Positions 1 through 10,680 are shown, numbered from the stretch's first letter. The stretch: DNA of 63,012 bases from Saprospiraceae bacterium UBA7328 (GCA_002471345.1 DKPS01000171.1:1232-64243); one strand, 5' to 3'. Translations and numbers: made by a program. Notes: a model not told the origin generated them from the letters alone.

Positions 1-461
<461 letters not shown>

Positions 462-465
<4 letters not shown>

Positions 466-989
466 TGCTCGATTACTATTTTTTGATAAACAGGAATGGA
501 CGAATCTAAACTTTCGCCATAGAGTTCGATGTATTTCACATCAGGGAAAACACCCATCTCTTGTGCGTAGACATAAATGTTTTTCAATCTAGATAGTTGT
601 CCATCAAATTTGCATGTGACCATAAATTGATCACTTTCTTTGCTTTTTGAAATATATAGGACTAGATTTTCGTAAGAAACAAAATTAAACTGAATTAAGT
701 CATTACTTATTTCTTTCGAACTGTAACCATAGGCTAATTTGCTTTGGATATAGTTTAGTTCTTTTTTCTTTCCTCCCCAACTATATTGTATCCATGATGC
801 TACCATGGGTAAATCTAAATCAACTAGTCCTGAAGAATTTCTATTCAACTCGTATATAACCGTGTTTTCATTTTGATTTCGTTGAATATAAAAAAGCAAA
901 TCTTCAGTCTCATCAGGGACAGGATAGTGCCTAGGCAAGCCTGCTTCTCCTGGCAATTGCTCTATTTTCTTTATTCTCTCAGATTTCAT
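462..989 (-). CDS. DUF4833 domain-containing protein
   Basis: 175 residues with no signal peptide or membrane segment. The pattern LLFYIQRNQNENTVIYELN near residues 31-49, followed by a W-Y pair and the segment KLAYGYSS, fits the DUF4833 family, which is mostly found in Bacteroidota and has no known function. Its stop overlaps the start of the downstream fatty acid hydroxylase-like gene by the ATGA arrangement, which suggests co-expression and perhaps a role in the same lipid pathway (inference). The ATG at 989 is the only sensible start. Confidence 0.75.
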
Positions 990-1078
990 GGTTATATACC
1001 TTCAACCATAGCAAATGTACAGAATATTGTATCAAAGTGTGATGACCAAATATCATAAGAATTTTGGTCTCTCCTTTT

Positions 1079-3634
1079 TTAAAATTCTACTTTGAAGCGT
1101 GCTCTTATTCCGAGTCCTTTGACACCAAATAGTGTTGGAATTTCAGGGTTCTCCAAATAATTCAATCGTTTTACCACATCTACTCTTAATACTCTAAAAA
1201 TATTTGTGATCCCTACACTGCCTTCCATATACGGCGTTCCATCAAAATCGTATGTCAGCGGCACTCCATCTTCATTATTCATAAAATTTGGCAAACTTGA
1301 ATTTAAAGCAGGATTGTTTCCATCAGAAAGAGACCCATAAACCATTTTAAACGAAGCAACTTCTCGAAGTTTCAATTTTTTGAATAACGGAATTCTGTTG
1401 AAGAAAAATCCTTTGAAAAAATGTTCTGCTCTGAAAAAAGCATATTGATCCGCAGTAAATTCCAAAAAGTTCATCATATTAAAAGATTCCCTTTGGTAAG
1501 AGAAAGATTGATTTGCCCTTGGAATGAACAGGTTAATGTAAGGAAGTTCACCAAATATTTTTCCTGCTTCTATTCCCACATTCATATGACCAAGAATAGA
1601 CATATTAAATCTTTTGAAAAACGCAGCATCAAATCTTTGATAACTATAATCACTTCCTAATAAACCTTTGAATGATCCAGTATATCTCAATCTAAATATC
1701 GGATACTCATTTATGATTGGAGTTCTATATTGCCTACCTTGAATGAATTGTTTATTTGGTGAAAACTCAAGCCCAACACCAAAAGATGTTGTTTCTATAT
1801 TATCTATAAAATCAGGTTCGCCATCTTCATTAATAAATGGTAATACCAGATCTCCATAAGGCACTATACCCTTGTCCGAAAACATAAAGTCAACAGCAAC
1901 ACTAGGTAACTCTTTTGTATATTCAAAACTTAATTCTTTCTCTAAGATCATTCGATTAGTGGCACCTCTTCTTGCTGAAAGCAATAAATTATCACCTTGA
2001 ATAAACTGAAGAGCTTGGCCTGGAAAGGTTACCTCTTGCTGATAAGTGGCCCTTAAATAATGTCTCGGATTTACTTTATAATCTTCATTAAAACTATAAG
2101 TCAGAGATCCTTTGTATTTAAACCTTTTATCCCTAGTGCCATAAGCGACATATCCATCAAGAAGTAGTTTTTTATTGAAATCGAAATTAGTTTCTACTCC
2201 TAATTTGAATCTTGACCCTTCTACTTGATTAAAACTATAAAATGTAGGCAAAGGACCTAAATCAAACTTTGGAAAAGGAGCATAGCCGGTGGTGAAAATT
2301 CTTACACCAGAAATAAGTCTCCGATATGCTGGTAAAGTAACAAGTGTATCAATCATCTCATATAGACCCTCCTGGTTCTCTGTAAGGGAAACTAACCTTT
2401 CATCCCTCCAATAATCCGAACTTCGATCATAAGCGCCTTCTTTAATGACCACTTTATTCACATGATTGAAGTTAGATTTGTCTTTAGGCTCTTCAAAATC
2501 AAAATTGTCGACTACTATAGAACGAGTGCCGTAAAACCCAAGTCCATTTTTAGCGACAGAAAAGTCCATGACTATTTCATCCTTGGTTTTAATAAAAGCG
2601 CTGTCGTAAGGCTCAAATTCTTGAATTACTTTTAAATCTCTTACAAAGTTGAGGTGGATATCTCCAATTATTCCAAAATCAGCTTTGACCACTCTATTCT
2701 TTGCATCGTCAGAAACATACAAATCACCGGTGAATCCAAAATTAGCCTTGTTCTTTGGTATGAATCCCAATCTAATGCTCTTGGTATCATTCACTACCAA
2801 TGAATCCAATATGTAAAAACGATAAAAATTAAGTGCTAAAGGTGAAATAGGACTGACAAAACTGTTATCCAATATGGGTACTGAGTTATTATAAATGTCA
2901 ACATCTTGATAAAGGAAATCCAACATGTCTGTGAGACTTTTGTCATCAATCGTCTCATCAAATTTTGTCATCCTTATAGCATCACGTATTTCTTTTCTAT
3001 CCTTTGGGTTTTTCCTGAAATGCACTTCAGAATTCACTTCTTGCAAGTAAATAGGAAGAAAGACTTTGCCATTCACTTCAGATGTATCTAAATAATTCCA
3101 TAGAAGTTCGAACTTGTTAAATATTTTACGACTCTTGAATTCTTCAGTGATATTATTAATATCTAACTCAATCCGTTCATATTGATCGTGCTTGTAGAAA
3201 TCTTGCCCTTCTAGCCTATTAGTACCTTTGTTTTTAATAACCTTACGCATTAGCTCAACAGCAGGATTTCCTTTTTTACGATATCTACCTTTTTTAGCGA
3301 TTACAGTTACATTCTGAAGTTGTAAGGACTCGGCTTTCAATCTAAAAATCAAATCATTTCTAACCTCTTTATTAATGGTCAAAGCCATGTCTTCATATCC
3401 TAAGAATGAAGCAGTGACAGATTCTGTCGCATATCTCGTGTCTATAGAAAAGACTCCATCTAAATCTGTTGTGGTTCCTACATTTGAATTTGTAAAGAAA
3501 ACACTAACAAATGGAAGAGGTTCACCTGTTTTTATATCAAATACCTTCCCTCTCACTTTAGTGACTCCTTGAGCCAAAATCGATGAGCTAATGATAAATA
3601 ATGAAAGAATTGTTAAAACCTTTTTCATATTCAA
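1079..3634 (-). CDS. DUF5686 outer membrane protein with carboxypeptidase-like regulatory domain
   Basis: 851 residues. An N-terminal signal peptide (hydrophobic to about residue 20, ending ILAQG) is followed by a carboxypeptidase-regulatory-like beta-sandwich (about 24-110, containing GKVFDIKTGEPLPFVSVFF and TDLDGVFSI), as in SusC-type proteins. The rest is the DUF5686 region, rich in alternating aromatic beta strands and ending in the aromatic-terminated strand RARFKVEF, typical of an outer membrane barrel. No TonB plug is visible. Its substrate is unknown. The start could be Met1 or Met3. It stands alone on the minus strand. Confidence 0.88.
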   Translation of the reverse strand: MNMKKVLTILSLFIISSSILAQGVTKVRGKVFDIKTGEPLPFVSVFFTNSNVGTTTDLDGVFSIDTRYATESVTASFLGYEDMALTINKEVRNDLIFRLKAESLQLQNVTVIAKKGRYRKKGNPAVELMRKVIKNKGTNRLEGQDFYKHDQYERIELDINNITEEFKSRKIFNKFELLWNYLDTSEVNGKVFLPIYLQEVNSEVHFRKNPKDRKEIRDAIRMTKFDETIDDKSLTDMLDFLYQDVDIYNNSVPILDNSFVSPISPLALNFYRFYILDSLVVNDTKSIRLGFIPKNKANFGFTGDLYVSDDAKNRVVKADFGIIGDIHLNFVRDLKVIQEFEPYDSAFIKTKDEIVMDFSVAKNGLGFYGTRSIVVDNFDFEEPKDKSNFNHVNKVVIKEGAYDRSSDYWRDERLVSLTENQEGLYEMIDTLVTLPAYRRLISGVRIFTTGYAPFPKFDLGPLPTFYSFNQVEGSRFKLGVETNFDFNKKLLLDGYVAYGTRDKRFKYKGSLTYSFNEDYKVNPRHYLRATYQQEVTFPGQALQFIQGDNLLLSARRGATNRMILEKELSFEYTKELPSVAVDFMFSDKGIVPYGDLVLPFINEDGEPDFIDNIETTSFGVGLEFSPNKQFIQGRQYRTPIINEYPIFRLRYTGSFKGLLGSDYSYQRFDAAFFKRFNMSILGHMNVGIEAGKIFGELPYINLFIPRANQSFSYQRESFNMMNFLEFTADQYAFFRAEHFFKGFFFNRIPLFKKLKLREVASFKMVYGSLSDGNNPALNSSLPNFMNNEDGVPLTYDFDGTPYMEGSVGITNIFRVLRVDVVKRLNYLENPEIPTLFGVKGLGIRARFKVEF

Positions 3635-3870
3635 TTGTGACGTCTAAGTTTTTTGGTTTTCAAGGCACAAAAGTACTTTGATTGAAACCAAAATGAAAGC
3701 TACAAACATGAATTGTGTGAAAGTGTTCAGCTATTTAAGAATGCTTTAAGATTTAGTAGGTTCATTGACCTGTATAAGACATGATTCATCATAATGATCT
3801 CTGTTTAAAAATTGCAAGAATGTTGTCATATGACTTTTGAAATTCTTTTATTTGTTCAAAATCAAAAACT

Positions 3871-4932
3871 ATGGTCAATTCAAAGATTGCTGGAATAGGA
3901 TACTATGTTCCTGAAAAGGAAGTAACAAATGATGATCTGGCTCAATACATGGAGACCTCTGATGCATGGATACAAGAACGAACAGGTATAAAAAGTAGGA
4001 GATACGCAGAAAAACATAAAGAGACGACAACAACTATGGGAGCAAGGGCTGCAGAAAAAGCCATTGAGGATGCAGGTATTGCAAAGGAAGAAATTGATTT
4101 TATAATTTTCGCAACACTCAGTCCTGACTACTATTTCCCTGGATGTGGTGTGCTTGTTCAAAGAGAATTGGGGATTTCCAATTTAGAAATGGGCGCCCTA
4201 GATATTAGAAATCAATGTTCAGGATTTATTTATGGGTTATCAGTTGCAGACAAATTTGTGAAATCAGGCCAATATAAAAATGTCCTTCTCATTGGCTCCG
4301 AAATGCATTCCATGGGAATAGATTTTTCTACCAAAGGAAGAAATGTAACGGTCATATTTGGGGATGGAGCTGGAGCTGTAGTGTTACAACCTGAAAAAGA
4401 TCTTAATAAAGGAATTCTTACTACTCATCTACATTCTGATGGACGTGATGCTGAAGAATTATCATTTATATCTCCTGGCTCTCACGGAGGTTATCATGAT
4501 AAAGAAGGGTTTGAAGATTTCGGATTTGTTGACCCTGATGTCCCAGGAGAAATATTTATCACTGAAAAAATAGCTAAAGATGGAACCTACCCATACATGA
4601 ATGGACCAGCTGTTTTCAAAAAAGCTGTGAAGAAATTTCCTGAAGTTATAATGACAGCCCTAAAAACTAAGGGATATGATACTAAGGACATAGACATGCT
4701 CATTCCTCATCAGGCTAATTTGAGAATTTCTCAATTTGTTGCCAAAACGCTAGGACTAGGTCCAAATCAAGTACATAATAACATTCAAAAATATGGAAAT
4801 ACTACAGCGGCTTCTGTCCCAATTGCTCTAGCAGAAGCAATTGAACTGGGAAAAATAAAAGATAATGACTTAGTATGCCTTGCAGCCTTCGGTAGTGGAT
4901 TCACCTGGGGTTCTGCCTTAATAAGGTGGTAA
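3871..4932 (+). CDS. 3-oxoacyl-ACP synthase III family protein (KAS III/FabH-like)
   Basis: 353 residues of the thiolase fold. The catalytic triad is visible: Cys116 in NQCSGF, His280 in IPHQAN and Asn310 in KYGNTTAAS. Family members condense an acyl-CoA with malonyl-ACP to start fatty acid synthesis, or make related ketoacids. The stretch between Cys and His is about 32 residues longer than in E. coli FabH (Cys112/His244), with the extra sequence around residues 200-245 (GSHGGYHD, GEIFITEKIAKDG). This longer form could be a specialised paralogue rather than the housekeeping FabH, so no gene symbol is given. It is monocistronic, with a short leader. Confidence 0.88.
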   Translation: MVNSKIAGIGYYVPEKEVTNDDLAQYMETSDAWIQERTGIKSRRYAEKHKETTTTMGARAAEKAIEDAGIAKEEIDFIIFATLSPDYYFPGCGVLVQRELGISNLEMGALDIRNQCSGFIYGLSVADKFVKSGQYKNVLLIGSEMHSMGIDFSTKGRNVTVIFGDGAGAVVLQPEKDLNKGILTTHLHSDGRDAEELSFISPGSHGGYHDKEGFEDFGFVDPDVPGEIFITEKIAKDGTYPYMNGPAVFKKAVKKFPEVIMTALKTKGYDTKDIDMLIPHQANLRISQFVAKTLGLGPNQVHNNIQKYGNTTAASVPIALAEAIELGKIKDNDLVCLAAFGSGFTWGSALIRW

Positions 4933-5119
4933 AAAATAGGACAAAAGATTCATTCTAAATTTTTCAAGAATTGAGATAGACGGGGTTGAAAAAACAGATT
5001 AGGTCTTTCGTCTATTGAAGTTACATTCACTGTTTTAAATGTAATCCTAATAGAATCTTTCTTTATGCTAAATTCAATTCTATATGTGAACTCTTACTTT
5101 AACCTGATGATTTAAAATG

Positions 5120-5845
5120 TTATCTTTTGTAGTAAGATTGAATATTACGAGTTCTTAATTTCAGCACTCCAAGAATAGCTTCTTTTATAATACTTACATT
5201 CATCTTAGAGGTTCCCAACTCTCTATCTTTGAAAACAATCGGGACTTCTTTGATTTTAAACCCATGCTTCCAGAAAACATATTTCATCTCTATTTGGAAA
5301 GCATATCCCACAAATCCAATCTTATCAAGATTTATTGATTTTAGCACTCTATCCGTATAACATACAAATCCTGCTGTAGGATCCTTAACCGGCATTTGAG
5401 TAATCAATTGTACATAGATAGATGCTCCTCTACTGAGTACAATCCTTTCCCATGACCAATCTTTAACGCCACCGTTTCTAATATACCTTGATCCTACAGA
5501 AATATCTGCATCTTCTTTGCAAGCTTCGTAAAGCTCTTCTAGTTTTTCAGGAGGGTGAGAAAAATCGGCATCCATTTCAATCAAATGAGTATAACCATGA
5601 TCAAGTCCGTACTTAAAACCTGCTATATAAGCCGTACCAAGCCCCATCTTACCGGCTCTTCCTAGAAGGTGTAATCTTTCACGATAATTTTTTTGAGACG
5701 CCTTGACTAAGTTTTGAGTTCCATCTGGACTATTGTCATCTACTATAAGCATATGAAATCCAGACGGTAGCGTCATCACAGCATCTATAATGAGCTGGAT
5801 ATTCTCTTTTTCGTTATACGTGGGAATAATGACAAGTGGCTTCAA
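5120..5845 (-). CDS. Polyprenol-phosphate mannosyltransferase-like glycosyltransferase family 2
   Basis: 241 residues, soluble. A GT-A fold is indicated by VIIPTYNEKENI at the N-terminus, the nucleotide-binding VDDNSPDGT, and the acidic DXD-type motif EMDADFSHPPE. GSRYIRNG and the conserved DPTAGF also match the dolichyl-phosphate mannose synthase (DPM1) type. These enzymes transfer a sugar from a nucleotide sugar to a polyprenyl phosphate on the cytoplasmic membrane face. There is no C-terminal membrane anchor, as in the short DPM1 class. The sugar donor cannot be read from sequence. Confidence 0.85.
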   Translation of the reverse strand: MKPLVIIPTYNEKENIQLIIDAVMTLPSGFHMLIVDDNSPDGTQNLVKASQKNYRERLHLLGRAGKMGLGTAYIAGFKYGLDHGYTHLIEMDADFSHPPEKLEELYEACKEDADISVGSRYIRNGGVKDWSWERIVLSRGASIYVQLITQMPVKDPTAGFVCYTDRVLKSINLDKIGFVGYAFQIEMKYVFWKHGFKIKEVPIVFKDRELGTSKMNVSIIKEAILGVLKLRTRNIQSYYKR

Positions 5846-5914
5846 TGTTATACCTTTCTTAGAAGTGTAATATTACAAAAAGTTATAATATTTTGAATCT
5901 TGTTTGACAGAAGA

Positions 5915-8320
5915 TTAGATGATAGACTTTTCATAAACTATAGCGTATAATGCTTCAAAAACATCTTCTGCTTGAGGTTTGGTATAATAATCCCCATCAG
6001 AACCATAAGGCGATCTATGATCCTTTGAAGAAACAGTTTTAGGAGGCATATCAAGGTACTGATAACCATTCCAATCTTCCATTACTTTTTGCAACATGTA
6101 AGCACTTCCTCCACCAGGAACGTCTTCATCCATAAAAATAATCCTATTTGTTTTCTTTAATGAATTAACAATCACACCTTCCAAATCAAATGGCATTAAA
6201 GTCTGTACATCTACAAGTTCAACAGAAATGTCTTGCATCTCAGCCAATTCTATTGCTTTCTCCGCCACTCTTATACAACTTCCATAAGTCACTAAGGTAA
6301 CATCCTCACCTTTTTGAAGAACTTCTGGGACACCAAGTGGAATATTATATTCACCGATATTAGAAGGGAGTTTTTCCTTAATACGATATCCATTGAGTGG
6401 TTCTATTACTATGGCAGGGTCCATAGATGCCAGCATTGTATTATACATACCTGCTGCTTGCACAAGGTTTCTTGGAACACAGAGATAGATTCCCTTCAAA
6501 GAATTCAACAATGTGCCCATTGGAGATCCTGTATGCCATATTCCTTCTAATCTATGACCCCTTGTACGAATGATTACTGGTGCTGCTTGTATATTATTAC
6601 TTCTATATCTTAATGTAGCAAGATCGTCTGTAAGAGGAGTCAGGCCATAATAAATGTAATCGAGATATTGAATTTCTGCTATAGGTCTCAGTCCTCGAAG
6701 TGCCATACCTATTGCTTGGCCTACAATACTCCATTCCCTAATGCCACTATCATAGATCCTATCAGAACCATATTTTTCTTGCAGCCCAGAAAGACCTTGA
6801 TTCACGTCACCTATAAAACCTACATCTTCACCAAATGCTAAGACATTAGGGTGTTTTTTGAATATGATATCAAAATACCTATTCATAATTTCATAACCAT
6901 TGATGTCTGGAGCCTCTTCCTGAAATTCTGGATGGATCACTGGTACATTTAGAGCTGAAGTCGGACCTTCTGCAAATAGATGTGTACCATAATACTGTTT
7001 TATCTCTTCAGAAACTTCTGCTATAATTTCAAGAAAATCATCATTTTCATCAGGAAGAAGATAGGCTGCTCTTTTTGCCAATATCAAAATTTCCTTTCTG
7101 GTTACATCAGGTTCTCTTTTATAGGTATTGAAAAGAGTCTCAAGTTCTGTATAATCAGGATGGTCAGCCCGAGCATTCTCCATTAAATCTTCTAGAGCCT
7201 CTATTCTATTCTGTAGCGGATTTCGAGATTTTTTCCATGCTTCAGCTCGGCATCTTTTTGCGTATAGTTTTGCCTCCTCTCTAAGATCTAAATAATCATC
7301 TTCTGAAACTATTCCATTTTCAATTATCCAATCTGAAAATTTCTTTATACAGTCGGATTCTTCTTCAAATTCTAGACGTTCCTTTGTCTTATATCTTTCA
7401 TGTGAACCTGAAGTAGAATGGCCTTGAGGTTGTGTACATTCTTGTACATGAATAAGAGCAGGCATATGACCTTTTCTAGCTTTGCTTATGGCCTTGTCGA
7501 AGGTTACACAGAGTTGAGTATAATCCCATGCCTTTGCTGTGTACATGTCCATCCCATTCCCATCTTCATCTCTAAGAAACCCTTCCATTGCTCTTGAAAT
7601 GCTTGCTTTGGTAGTCTGATATTCTACTGGAACTGATATGCCAAAACCGTCATCCCATACAATCATCACAAGTGGCACTTGATGTACACATGCAGCATTC
7701 ATTACCTCCCAAAAAGCCCCTTCAGAAGTACTAGCATCGCCTATGGTACTGATGCACACCTCATTTCCATTACCAAATTTTTCCTTTAGCTCTTCTAAGT
7801 TTGGTATTTTTCTATATTTCTCAGATGCCATGGCTAGTCCTAATGCCCTTCCCACTTGACCCGCAGTTGCTGAAGTATCAGAAGAAATATTATATCGGGA
7901 CGTTTGATCTACCCATTCTCCTTCTTCATTCAAAAACGTAGATGCAAAATGTGTATTCATTTGACGCCCACCAGAAAACGGATCGTTTATGGGATCGCTA
8001 TAAAGTTGAGCAAGAAATGAGTGCACATCAGATTCTCCTAATGCAAAGAGCAATGTTTGATCTCGATAATACCCAGATCTGTAATCACCTTTCTTAAAAT
8101 ATTTGGCAAGTGCTACTTGTGGAAGTTCTTTTCCAGCTCCGAATATTCCAAACTTTCCTCGACCTAGAAGTACATCTTTTCTGCCTTGCAAGCTGACTTC
8201 TCTACTGACTAGACATATCCAAAGGTCACGAATAATATCATTTTTAAACTTTTCATCCTTTGACTTTTCCTTTGCAGTGAGTTGCAAAAGAAGATCATTG
8301 TCAAGGATGGAGGTGGTCAT
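5915..8320 (-). CDS. 2-oxoacid dehydrogenase E1, alpha and beta subunits fused
   Basis: 801 residues. The N-terminal half is an E1 alpha domain with the thiamine-diphosphate motif GDASTSEG...N at residues 194-208. From about residue 475 (INGYEIMNRYFDIIF) an E1 beta domain follows, with AFGEDVGFIGDVNQG, HRSPYG and a transketolase C-terminal domain. The protein decarboxylates a 2-oxoacid and passes the acyl group to an E2 lipoyl enzyme. It resembles branched-chain 2-oxoisovalerate dehydrogenases, and the single-chain alpha-beta layout is common in Bacteroidota. E2 and E3 are not in the window. It stands alone, divergent from DUF1573. Confidence 0.9.
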   Translation of the reverse strand: MTTSILDNDLLLQLTAKEKSKDEKFKNDIIRDLWICLVSREVSLQGRKDVLLGRGKFGIFGAGKELPQVALAKYFKKGDYRSGYYRDQTLLFALGESDVHSFLAQLYSDPINDPFSGGRQMNTHFASTFLNEEGEWVDQTSRYNISSDTSATAGQVGRALGLAMASEKYRKIPNLEELKEKFGNGNEVCISTIGDASTSEGAFWEVMNAACVHQVPLVMIVWDDGFGISVPVEYQTTKASISRAMEGFLRDEDGNGMDMYTAKAWDYTQLCVTFDKAISKARKGHMPALIHVQECTQPQGHSTSGSHERYKTKERLEFEEESDCIKKFSDWIIENGIVSEDDYLDLREEAKLYAKRCRAEAWKKSRNPLQNRIEALEDLMENARADHPDYTELETLFNTYKREPDVTRKEILILAKRAAYLLPDENDDFLEIIAEVSEEIKQYYGTHLFAEGPTSALNVPVIHPEFQEEAPDINGYEIMNRYFDIIFKKHPNVLAFGEDVGFIGDVNQGLSGLQEKYGSDRIYDSGIREWSIVGQAIGMALRGLRPIAEIQYLDYIYYGLTPLTDDLATLRYRSNNIQAAPVIIRTRGHRLEGIWHTGSPMGTLLNSLKGIYLCVPRNLVQAAGMYNTMLASMDPAIVIEPLNGYRIKEKLPSNIGEYNIPLGVPEVLQKGEDVTLVTYGSCIRVAEKAIELAEMQDISVELVDVQTLMPFDLEGVIVNSLKKTNRIIFMDEDVPGGGSAYMLQKVMEDWNGYQYLDMPPKTVSSKDHRSPYGSDGDYYTKPQAEDVFEALYAIVYEKSII

Positions 8321-8467
8321 ATTATGGAATTTAGGCAGTCTCTCAATTTATAATTGCGAAAATAATCAGTTTTAAGATCAGTTTCAAAACAATCTTTGGC
8401 GTTTTGGATTAACCAATGATTAACAGAATATACAATAATCCAGGTTTATTTTGGTTATTATATGTCG

Positions 8468-8475
8468 TAACTTTG
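8468..8475 (+). promoter_or_regulatory. Candidate -7 box of the DUF1573 gene
   Basis: TAACTTTG matches the Bacteroidota -7 consensus TAnnTTTG and lies about 80 bases before the ATG at 8556. A TTTTG sits upstream at 8449-8453, but its spacing (14 bases) is shorter than usual, so only the -7 element is convincing. Confidence 0.4.
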
Positions 8476-8555
8476 GAGAAGGAATTTAAATGATGAGATA
8501 ATCTTTTCTTCCATTTAAAAAAGATTAAAAACAAAACAACAAAATATTACTTCAT

Positions 8556-9044
8556 ATGAAATATATTTTACTTCTCGTAGTAAGCCTTTTAGCAGTTCAG
8601 ACAAACGCTCAAGAAATTATACCTACTAAAGGCAATCAAAATACTGATCTTGATATTCAAAGTCCAGAAGGTGGACCGATTATGACATTTGAGTCAATGG
8701 TAGTCGACTATGGCACAATCAAGCAAAATGCTGAGCCTCTTCGTAAGTTACAATTTACCAATACTGGAGATGCTCCACTTGTAATTCAGAACGCTAGAGG
8801 ATCTTGTGGGTGTACTGTTCCAACCTGGCCTAAAAAACCAATTATGCCGGGAGAGACAAGTGAATTGGAAGTAAGGTATGCGACTCATAGACTGGGTCAA
8901 TTCAGCAAAACCATAACTCTTACAACTAATGAAGTTGGAGCTGAACCACATGTTGTAAAAGTGCAAGGAAAAGTACTTAAACCAGAGGCTGAAGAATCAG
9001 TACCTGAAGGTGGTGGTTTGATCAAATCAGGTGGAGGAAAATAA
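8556..9044 (+). CDS. DUF1573 domain secreted protein
   Basis: 162 residues with a signal peptide (about 1-18, ending TNAQE). Residues about 40-145 form the DUF1573 beta-sandwich (ASH/MSP-like), with the hallmark FTNTGDAPLVIQNARGSCGCTVPTWPK and the strand PGETSELEVRY. Members are periplasmic or surface proteins of unknown function that are very common in Bacteroidota. The tail is Glu/Gly-rich. It is followed by a clear terminator, so it is a single-gene unit. Confidence 0.88.
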   Translation: MKYILLLVVSLLAVQTNAQEIIPTKGNQNTDLDIQSPEGGPIMTFESMVVDYGTIKQNAEPLRKLQFTNTGDAPLVIQNARGSCGCTVPTWPKKPIMPGETSELEVRYATHRLGQFSKTITLTTNEVGAEPHVVKVQGKVLKPEAEESVPEGGGLIKSGGGK

Positions 9045-9069
9045 TCTTTCCATAAAAATTATAAAGAGA

Positions 9070-9103
9070 AAGGCCAATCACTTACAGCGATTGGCTTTTT
9101 TTA
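9070..9103 (+). terminator. Rho-independent terminator after DUF1573 gene
   Basis: Stem GCCAATC (9073-9079) pairs with GATTGGC (9089-9095) and is followed by a run of T to 9102. It lies 28 bases after the stop codon. Confidence 0.85.
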
Positions 9104-9203
9104 TGCATATCTGGATCATCTCTGATTAATTCATCCTTAAATCATAAACATTCAGCCTTTTACCTCAACACTACTAGAATGGCATAAAAATATCAATAGA
9201 AAG

Positions 9204-10193
9204 ATGCCATGGAAAGAGACCAAAGATCCTTATAAAATTTGGGTCTCAGAGATAATTCTTCAACAGACAAGAGTGGCACAAGGAAAGGATTATTATTTAA
9301 GGTTTATAAATCAGTTTCCGGATATAGATTCATTAGCGAGTGCTGAACAAACAGAAGTTCTAAAACAATGGGAAGGTCTAGGATATTACTCAAGGGCACG
9401 AAATCTTCAACAAGCAGCTCAAGACATAATTCATAGGTTTAATGGAGTATTCCCAACAAAATATGATGATATAATTTCACTCAAAGGAATAGGCCCTTAT
9501 TCTGCTGCTGCAATATCAAGTTTCGCGTTTGAACAACCATATGCCGTTGTGGATGGCAATGTGCAAAGAGTATTATCAAGACATTTTGAAATTTTACTTG
9601 CAATTGATAGCACAGAAGGGAAAAAAAGGATAGCTCTATTAGCTCAAAAATTGCTTGATAAAAAACAGCCTGCTCAATTTAATCAAGCCATAATGGATTT
9701 TGGAGCTTTAATATGTACACCTAAAGCTCCAAAATGCGAGACATGTCCGCTATCCAAAAGTTGCCGAGCTTTAAAAAACAATATTGTCAAAGAAATTCCT
9801 TTCAAATCTAAAAAAGTCAAAAAAACTGATAGGTTTTACTATTTCTTTTTAATTCATAAAGAAGACCACATTGTTATACAAAGAAGACCAAATATAGGAA
9901 TTTGGGCAGGTTTGCATGAACTACCAAATATTGAATCACATAGCGCGTTGTCACATGCTGAGATATTGAGTAAAATTAACTTTGAAGAAAAAAAATCCAT
10001 TAAACTGATACATTCCATTCAACACAAATTGACCCATCTCAATCTTAATATCACCCTATACCATTTAATCAACTCTTCTCAATATAAGTGCCATAAAAAT
10101 CAGAGGTTGGAAAAAGTATCAGAACTATCTACCTTTGCATTTCCAAAGCCTCTTAAAAATTTTTTGGATATCTTTTTTATGAATAATATTTGA
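9204..10193 (+). CDS. mutY: A/G-specific adenine glycosylase MutY
   Basis: Removes adenine mispaired with 8-oxoguanine. The catalytic Glu lies in SEIILQQTRV, the helix-hairpin-helix in LKGIGPYSAAAI, the catalytic Asp in VVDGNVQRV, and the iron-sulfur cluster is formed by C-X6-C-X2-C-X5-C in CTPKAPKCETCPLSKSC. A NUDIX-like C-terminal domain follows from about residue 205. The first ATG (9204) cuts into the conserved N-terminus: the frame is open back to 9141 and encodes PFTSTLLEWHKNINRK just before MPW, as in other MutY proteins. No ATG, GTG or TTG exists in that extension, so translation may begin at ATT, ATA or ATC between 9141 and 9150. It heads the mutY-ssb-gldE-gldD cluster. Confidence 0.92.
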   Translation: MPWKETKDPYKIWVSEIILQQTRVAQGKDYYLRFINQFPDIDSLASAEQTEVLKQWEGLGYYSRARNLQQAAQDIIHRFNGVFPTKYDDIISLKGIGPYSAAAISSFAFEQPYAVVDGNVQRVLSRHFEILLAIDSTEGKKRIALLAQKLLDKKQPAQFNQAIMDFGALICTPKAPKCETCPLSKSCRALKNNIVKEIPFKSKKVKKTDRFYYFFLIHKEDHIVIQRRPNIGIWAGLHELPNIESHSALSHAEILSKINFEEKKSIKLIHSIQHKLTHLNLNITLYHLINSSQYKCHKNQRLEKVSELSTFAFPKPLKNFLDIFFMNNI

Positions 10194-10230
10194 AACATAT
10201 CTAAATTCAAATCAAAATATATAATTAATC

Positions 10231-10680
10231 ATGATCAATAAAGTCATTCTGGTAGGTAATCTTGGCAAAGATCCAGAAGTGCGCCATTTAGAAAGTGGTA
10301 GTGCTGTAGCTAGGTTTTCGGTTGCTACAAATGAAAATTATCAGGATAGGAATGGTGAGTGGCAAACACAAACAGAGTGGCATAATATTGTCTGCTGGAG
10401 AGGCCTGGCAGAACGGGCTGAAAAAATGCTCAAAAAAGGTTCTCTTATCTATCTTGAAGGGAAACTAACCACCCGTAAATGGCAAGACAAAGATGGAAAT
10501 GACAAGTATACCACAGAAATTGTAGCTCGAACATATAGATCAATGGAAAGAAGAGAAAATGCAATGAATGAAGGCACTTCTATTGGTTCTCTTTCTGGGG
10601 GAGAAAATGACTTTCCTACTGTAGAAAAATCTGTTTCTACACCAGCATCCCCTCCTCAAGATGATGATCTACCATTTTAG
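10231..10680 (+). CDS. ssb: Single-stranded DNA-binding protein
   Basis: 149 residues. An OB-fold covers about residues 1-108 ([43 protein letters not shown]). A flexible Gly/Ser/Pro linker leads to the acidic C-terminal tip DDDLPF, which recruits replication and repair partners. It lies 37 bases after mutY and before gldE, an order conserved in Bacteroidota. Confidence 0.95.
   Translation: MINKVILVGNLGKDPEVRHLESGSAVARFSVATNENYQDRNGEWQTQTEWHNIVCWRGLAERAEKMLKKGSLIYLEGKLTTRKWQDKDGNDKYTTEIVARTYRSMERRENAMNEGTSIGSLSGGENDFPTVEKSVSTPASPPQDDDLPF

Noticed and set aside
5915..8320. Fused E1 alpha-beta gene as a novel fusion
   Set aside because: Single-chain E1 of this layout is common in Bacteroidota.
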